NCBI GenBank assembly: GCA_036897625.1
Contig: JAYMTA010000723.1
Span: 1 to 24,899, forward strand
Source of the DNA: Pelargonium cotyledonis
Taxonomy: Eukaryota; Streptophyta; Magnoliopsida; Geraniales; Geraniaceae
DNA length: 24,899 bases
Direction: 5' to 3'
Shown one piece after another: positions 21,074 to 24,899 of the stretch (its first letter is position 1; each line of letters opens with the position of its first letter). A program made the position numbers and the translations under genes. The notes under the pieces were generated by a model. That model saw only the letters and a list, made by a program, of their open reading frames with translations, had not been told where the DNA came from and searched no databases.

Positions 21074-23696
21074 TCATGATGATTTGTACAAAGCCTGTAT
21101 TTTAGCTCTGATCTCGCACAGATTCACTTGTCTCGAAGGATTTTCCCACTGAACCAGCTCCTTTATCGCCTTATCAATCTCCTTCGTCTCTCTCACCAAG
21201 CTGCTCATGCAAAACCCTAGCGCCCCCAAACTCAGCGCCACCTCACTCTTCGCCTCCTCCTCGCCATTCTCGTCACCGTCGCGACTCTCCATTTTCTCGA
21301 CAACTTCTATTGCATGTTGCAGATACCCATTCATGACCTTCTCCATCTCCTCGTCCCCGTAAACTTGACCCGAACCCGAAAACTTGCCCATCTCGACATC
21401 GCAAGAAACGTTGCTCTTCTCCAACTCTTTATCCAATTCCGGTATGGATTTTATGGAAACAACCTCCGCACAGCACTTCACCGACGAGCCAACCACTTTC
21501 TTTAGCAGCTCCACGTGGTCATTTAGCTTGTTCACTGCGACGTCGTTTGAGGCGTGTTCTAGGTCTCCCAGTGCATGTGCAGCGAAAACCATGACGTCGA
21601 CCATTTTTGATAGAGACCCTAGAAGCTTACCGTAGCTTGCACTATGGAAAGGCAAGAACCAGAAGTTGGGCTCTGCGTCAGCTTCTCCAATGTACTTCCC
21701 TAGCTCGACCACCTCCATTTTTAGTCTCTTTTGTCTCTCCAACAAGCTCGCCTTATTGCCACCTCGGAGGCTCACCGACTCGATGCACTCGTGTAACGTC
21801 CCGAATGCTTTAGACAGCTCGAGTTTAGCCAGAGTGGAGGCTCTCGTCGGCTCGAAAACGAGCTCCACCAGTATCGAACACGACAGTCCAATGAAGGTCT
21901 CCACGATTCTCGCAATGGCGAATTCGCTTGGCTGGCCGAAGTTTTTCCGACCAAGTATTAAGACAGCTCCGATGACCGCCGAAATTCCGCCGGCCTGGCC
22001 GTACATGCGGCTGCGCCGCAAGAAATCTGTGAAAATGAACCATGGAAGTAGAGAAAGAAACCGAACTGGCAAGAACCTTTCGAACAAGAAGCATCCAAGA
22101 ACTCCATAGACGGTTCCAAGAACCGTCCCTTGCGCCTTGATGTTCGCGATCTTGATGTGGGCTTCTCTTCCGGCGGCGAAGCTGATGGCTACCGGGAGTC
22201 CAGACCAGTAGCCATTTTCTTTGCTGTACATGGAACCAAGAAGCACCGCGAGTCCCAGAGAGAGCGAGAACTTGAATGCCGGCAAGAGCCTTTTGGTTCT
22301 TTCTTTCAAGGTCTCGGCCGAGAGTACTCCATTTACTTTACTATCTTGAACCGAATTGTCGTTTTGTAGAGCTGGTGTTGGGAGTGATTTGCTGTGGAGG
22401 AGTTTCATGCAAAACAAGAAGAAAAAGAACGGCAAGTTCTTGGGCGTCGGTGGGGTGGTTTGGAGTGTTCGGAGAGATTTCATTATATCGTCGGCGTTTG
22501 ATTCGGGAACGGTCAATACCGAATCGTAAGGCAAGCAGGTTTTGAGTTGTTTCAAGGTTTTGCTAATGTACTCTTCGAGTCCTTGAAGACCTTCTTTGAA
22601 TTCTCCACCGTCGTCAGCTGGTTTTAGTCCAACCGGAAATGAAGAAATGTTGGTGAGAGCCATTTCCATTCCTCGTAATGTAAGCTCTATGTCTTGCAAT
22701 TTGTCTCCCGGATTCACGTAATGTGGACCCATGAACTTAAACGGAAGCCTCTCCCACTTCATACTTTCCTATTTTAGAAACAAAAACGGTACATATATAC
22801 ATTAGTCACAACATGGAGTGAGTTGATCCATATAATATATAATGACTCACAATATGTGTGCACAGTGCAGTACTTAATGCGCATCAGTTAGTATGACAAA
22901 TTAGCTTGCTTACTTGGTATCGTTTCACGCCTTGGAGGAATTTAGATCCAGAAAGAGCAAAGCACTTGGCTTGAGATAATGAGGCTAGTGCACTCGTGGT
23001 GTCCTCCGCACAAAACGCCTTAACGAATAGCTTGAGCCTCTCCGAAGCATTATCAGCGAATAGTTTACAATGCTCTTTCACCTGTAACATTGAACAAAAA
23101 AATGAGCACATGAACTAATGACACTTGAGTTTTATCTTAATGTGTGCTAAGCTTTGTCCACATACCTCGAAGCAGGCAAGGCGTGGATATGGAAGCAACA
23201 GAGCTAGCAGACAAGCCAGCACACCGACGGCGGTGCTGGCGGCGACGTGAACAGGGTGCAAAATGGGCTCAGTCTTTTCACCGTTAATGAAAGCTATAAC
23301 GTACGTTATAACAATCTGGCCCAGAGCTATGCGCTTGGCCACCAAGTGGGTCCGGCGAGGCACAACCACCACAAATGCAGCCAGAGCCACCGCCAAGGCG
23401 GTGGTGCGGCTTGACAGCTTCGCCGGGCCTATGAGCCACAAGCTCAAGATAGCGGGGCCGACGCTCTGGATAGTGGCGTAGAGAGCGAGCCAGCAGCCGC
23501 GGAGGGTGTCGCCGAGGGTGGCGTCGGTGACAATGAGAATGACGGTCACGTAAGAGAAAGCCGGGAACGCCACTTGGCGCGTGAGGGATTGCGGGCTGTA
23601 GAGGGTGGCGCAGCCCACTATGACGCAAGCCAGGGCGGTCCGGAAGGCGGAGTAGAGGCATGACTGCCACACAACTCGGGCTCTAGCTGTAACCAT
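21074..23696 (-). CDS. FUSC / aromatic-acid-exporter-like membrane protein
   Basis: Three exons (23696-23166, 23081-22914, 22768-21074) joined at phase 0 give 2394 nt, 797 aa. Residues about 15-175 form a first membrane block with the segments FRTALACVIVGCATLY, FPAFSYVTVILIVTDATLGD and LAVALAAFVVVV. A charged region follows (VKEHCKLFADNASERLK onward). A second membrane block spans about 394-545 (FKFSLSLGLAVLLGSM, GISAVIGAVLILG, GLSCSILVELVFEP). The last 250 residues are mostly soluble and helical, with PNFWFLPFHSASYG. This two-block layout matches the fusaric-acid-resistance-like (FUSC) family that plant databases label 'p-hydroxybenzoic acid efflux pump subunit'. That label comes from distant bacterial AaeB similarity, and the plant substrate is not shown by sequence. 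Membership is secure; function is inferred. Confidence 0.92.
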
Positions 23697-24899
23697 TGTG
23701 AGTAATAAAAACTCGAACCAGATTAAACCAGTGGTTTACGAACAAAACTCGAACCGCCGGAGATGCTGATTTGCCGGTGAGCAGCGAACGAGATCGAGAG
23801 AATGTGTGTATTTGGTGCGGTGTGGAATTGTGAGAGATAATGGGATGGTTTTGTAGGGGAGATTAATTAGGAAGATCTAAGAAAAATGATAAAAATATTT
23901 GAAAATGTGGGGCCTAGTTTTAGTTGGTTGGTGACGAAGCAAGAGTACAACATTCGTTGAGAGATTGTTTATATATTTGATTATTATTTGAAGAAAGAAG
24001 AGGAAGAGATTAATGGTTGGAGGATTAGTAGATATGATATTGAAATTAAGAATTTGAAGAATCAAGAATGTTAAAACTGTGGAACAGATATTCATCTTTT
24101 TGCTTCTTGTTTTGTTCTTTTCTAGCTATGGCCTTGTCTCGGCTCGGCTCAATATGTAGCCGCTAAGTTGGTAATTAAACTTTTCTTCTATTAATGTGTA
24201 TTTATTTACATATTAATCTCTAAAATAATATCATTCATTAGCTTAGCTTTGAAAAATACTTTTCCAATTTAAATTCTTAAAAAATTTGACATTTTATTCT
24301 CATAAATATAAATGAGAAATCCCTAATATATCCACATCAAGAATTCAAGATGACCATAAACGTGTCAAATTCACATTTTATAGTCCCGTAGTAATCTAGT
24401 TACCATTTACTTAATAACACAATCCTCACAAATGTCAACTCAAAATTTGACGAAAAAGACACAACAATTTAAGAATCAAATGTTGAAAGGAGCGTAATGG
24501 ACTAAAATCTGGGGCTCTTGAAATAAAATCTACAATTTATACAAGAAAACGATAATATATTAGCAATAGAAACATGTTGCATGCTAAGAAAGCGAACAAA
24601 ATAATCAACTTTAAACATTGGAGATTAAGAAACCACAAACCAGTAAATGGAATTCACGTGCATTGGGATCAACTTCGTTTCCATTTTTAAGGATTGTTTG
24701 TGTTTAAGATAATATATTTTATTTTACTCATCTCTGCTACATGTTAATTCCTTGCCGCCGCCCACACAAATATATATAAATCAAAATTTGAAATGTTTTT
24801 TTTTTTTCGAAGTGAAATTGACGTACGTTAGGTTTATGTTTAATTATAGGTGTAATTTTCATGTGTAACAAATGTGATAATTGATCTTTACATTTATAT
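23697..24899. other. 5' flank of FUSC-like gene and AT-rich end of window
   Basis: The leader and promoter of the FUSC-like gene lie near 23697-24000, including a short repeated AACTCGAACC word (about 23710 and 23746). The rest is AT-rich, with a CACGTG at 24655-24660 and no convincing gene or repeat. Confidence 0.55.
23968..23975 (-). promoter_or_regulatory. Candidate TATA box of FUSC-like gene
   Basis: TATATAAA on the minus strand, about 270 nt upstream of the ATG at 23696, implying a leader of roughly 240 nt. In AT-rich DNA such matches are common, so confidence is modest. Confidence 0.35.

Noticed and set aside
21666..22109. A 147-codon open frame on the plus strand opposite the FUSC-like gene
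   Set aside because: It lies wholly inside the long antisense exon and reads as a serine/proline-rich shadow of its codons; no independent domain or start signals.
23284..23670. A 128-codon minus-strand frame overlapping FUSC-like exon 1
   Set aside because: An alternative frame of a GC-rich exon, rich in Arg/His/Pro; the true frame gives clear membrane segments.

Overview
The window is nuclear DNA from a flowering plant, most likely a eudicot. The evidence is AT-rich intergenic DNA, GT-AG introns, plant-type histones H4 and H2B, a cytosolic-type UDP-xylose synthase, a plant ACR protein with four ACT domains, a plant FUSC-type membrane protein, a nuclear tRNA-His(GTG), a Stowaway-type MITE and a tRNA-derived SINE. 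I joined exons by hand. Every multi-exon model below has GT/AG borders and an open frame whose length is a multiple of three, but none has been checked against transcripts.

Layout. Position 2-217 (+) is the 3' end of a histone H2B gene, cut by the window edge. Convergent to it is an 11-exon gene (1026-6934, -) for an uncharacterised 363-residue protein with a C-terminal membrane segment; its introns hold a Stowaway MITE and other repeat debris. A roughly 2.2 kb gene-free stretch (6935-9137) holds a SINE with matching target-site repeats. Then come an ACR9/ACR10-like gene (9138-12078, -; 420 aa) and an intact intronless histone H4 (12897-13208, -). A gene-poor 1.6 kb leads to an internally deleted H4 copy (14869-14991, -) lying just beyond the 3' end of a cytosolic UDP-glucuronate decarboxylase gene (UXS; 15364-19095, -; 346 aa, 11 coding exons plus a probable leader intron). 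A tRNA-His(GTG) gene (20697-20768, +) follows, then a three-exon FUSC/aromatic-acid-exporter-like gene (21074-23696, -; 797 aa), and finally about 1.2 kb of AT-rich flank.

The genes do not form a pathway. They cover chromatin (H2B, H4), cell-wall nucleotide-sugar supply (UXS), probable amino-acid sensing (ACR), probable organic-anion transport (FUSC-like), translation (tRNA-His) and one unknown. I see no clear novel multi-gene system. The most unusual object is the mini-H4. It has lost exactly mature residues 2-64 in frame, keeps an ATG and a stop, and differs from the intact neighbour at only three positions, all synonymous. Other points worth a look are the SINE, a long CT microsatellite acting as the polypyrimidine tract of a UXS intron, and a possible intron-retention form of the uncharacterised protein that would lose its membrane anchor.
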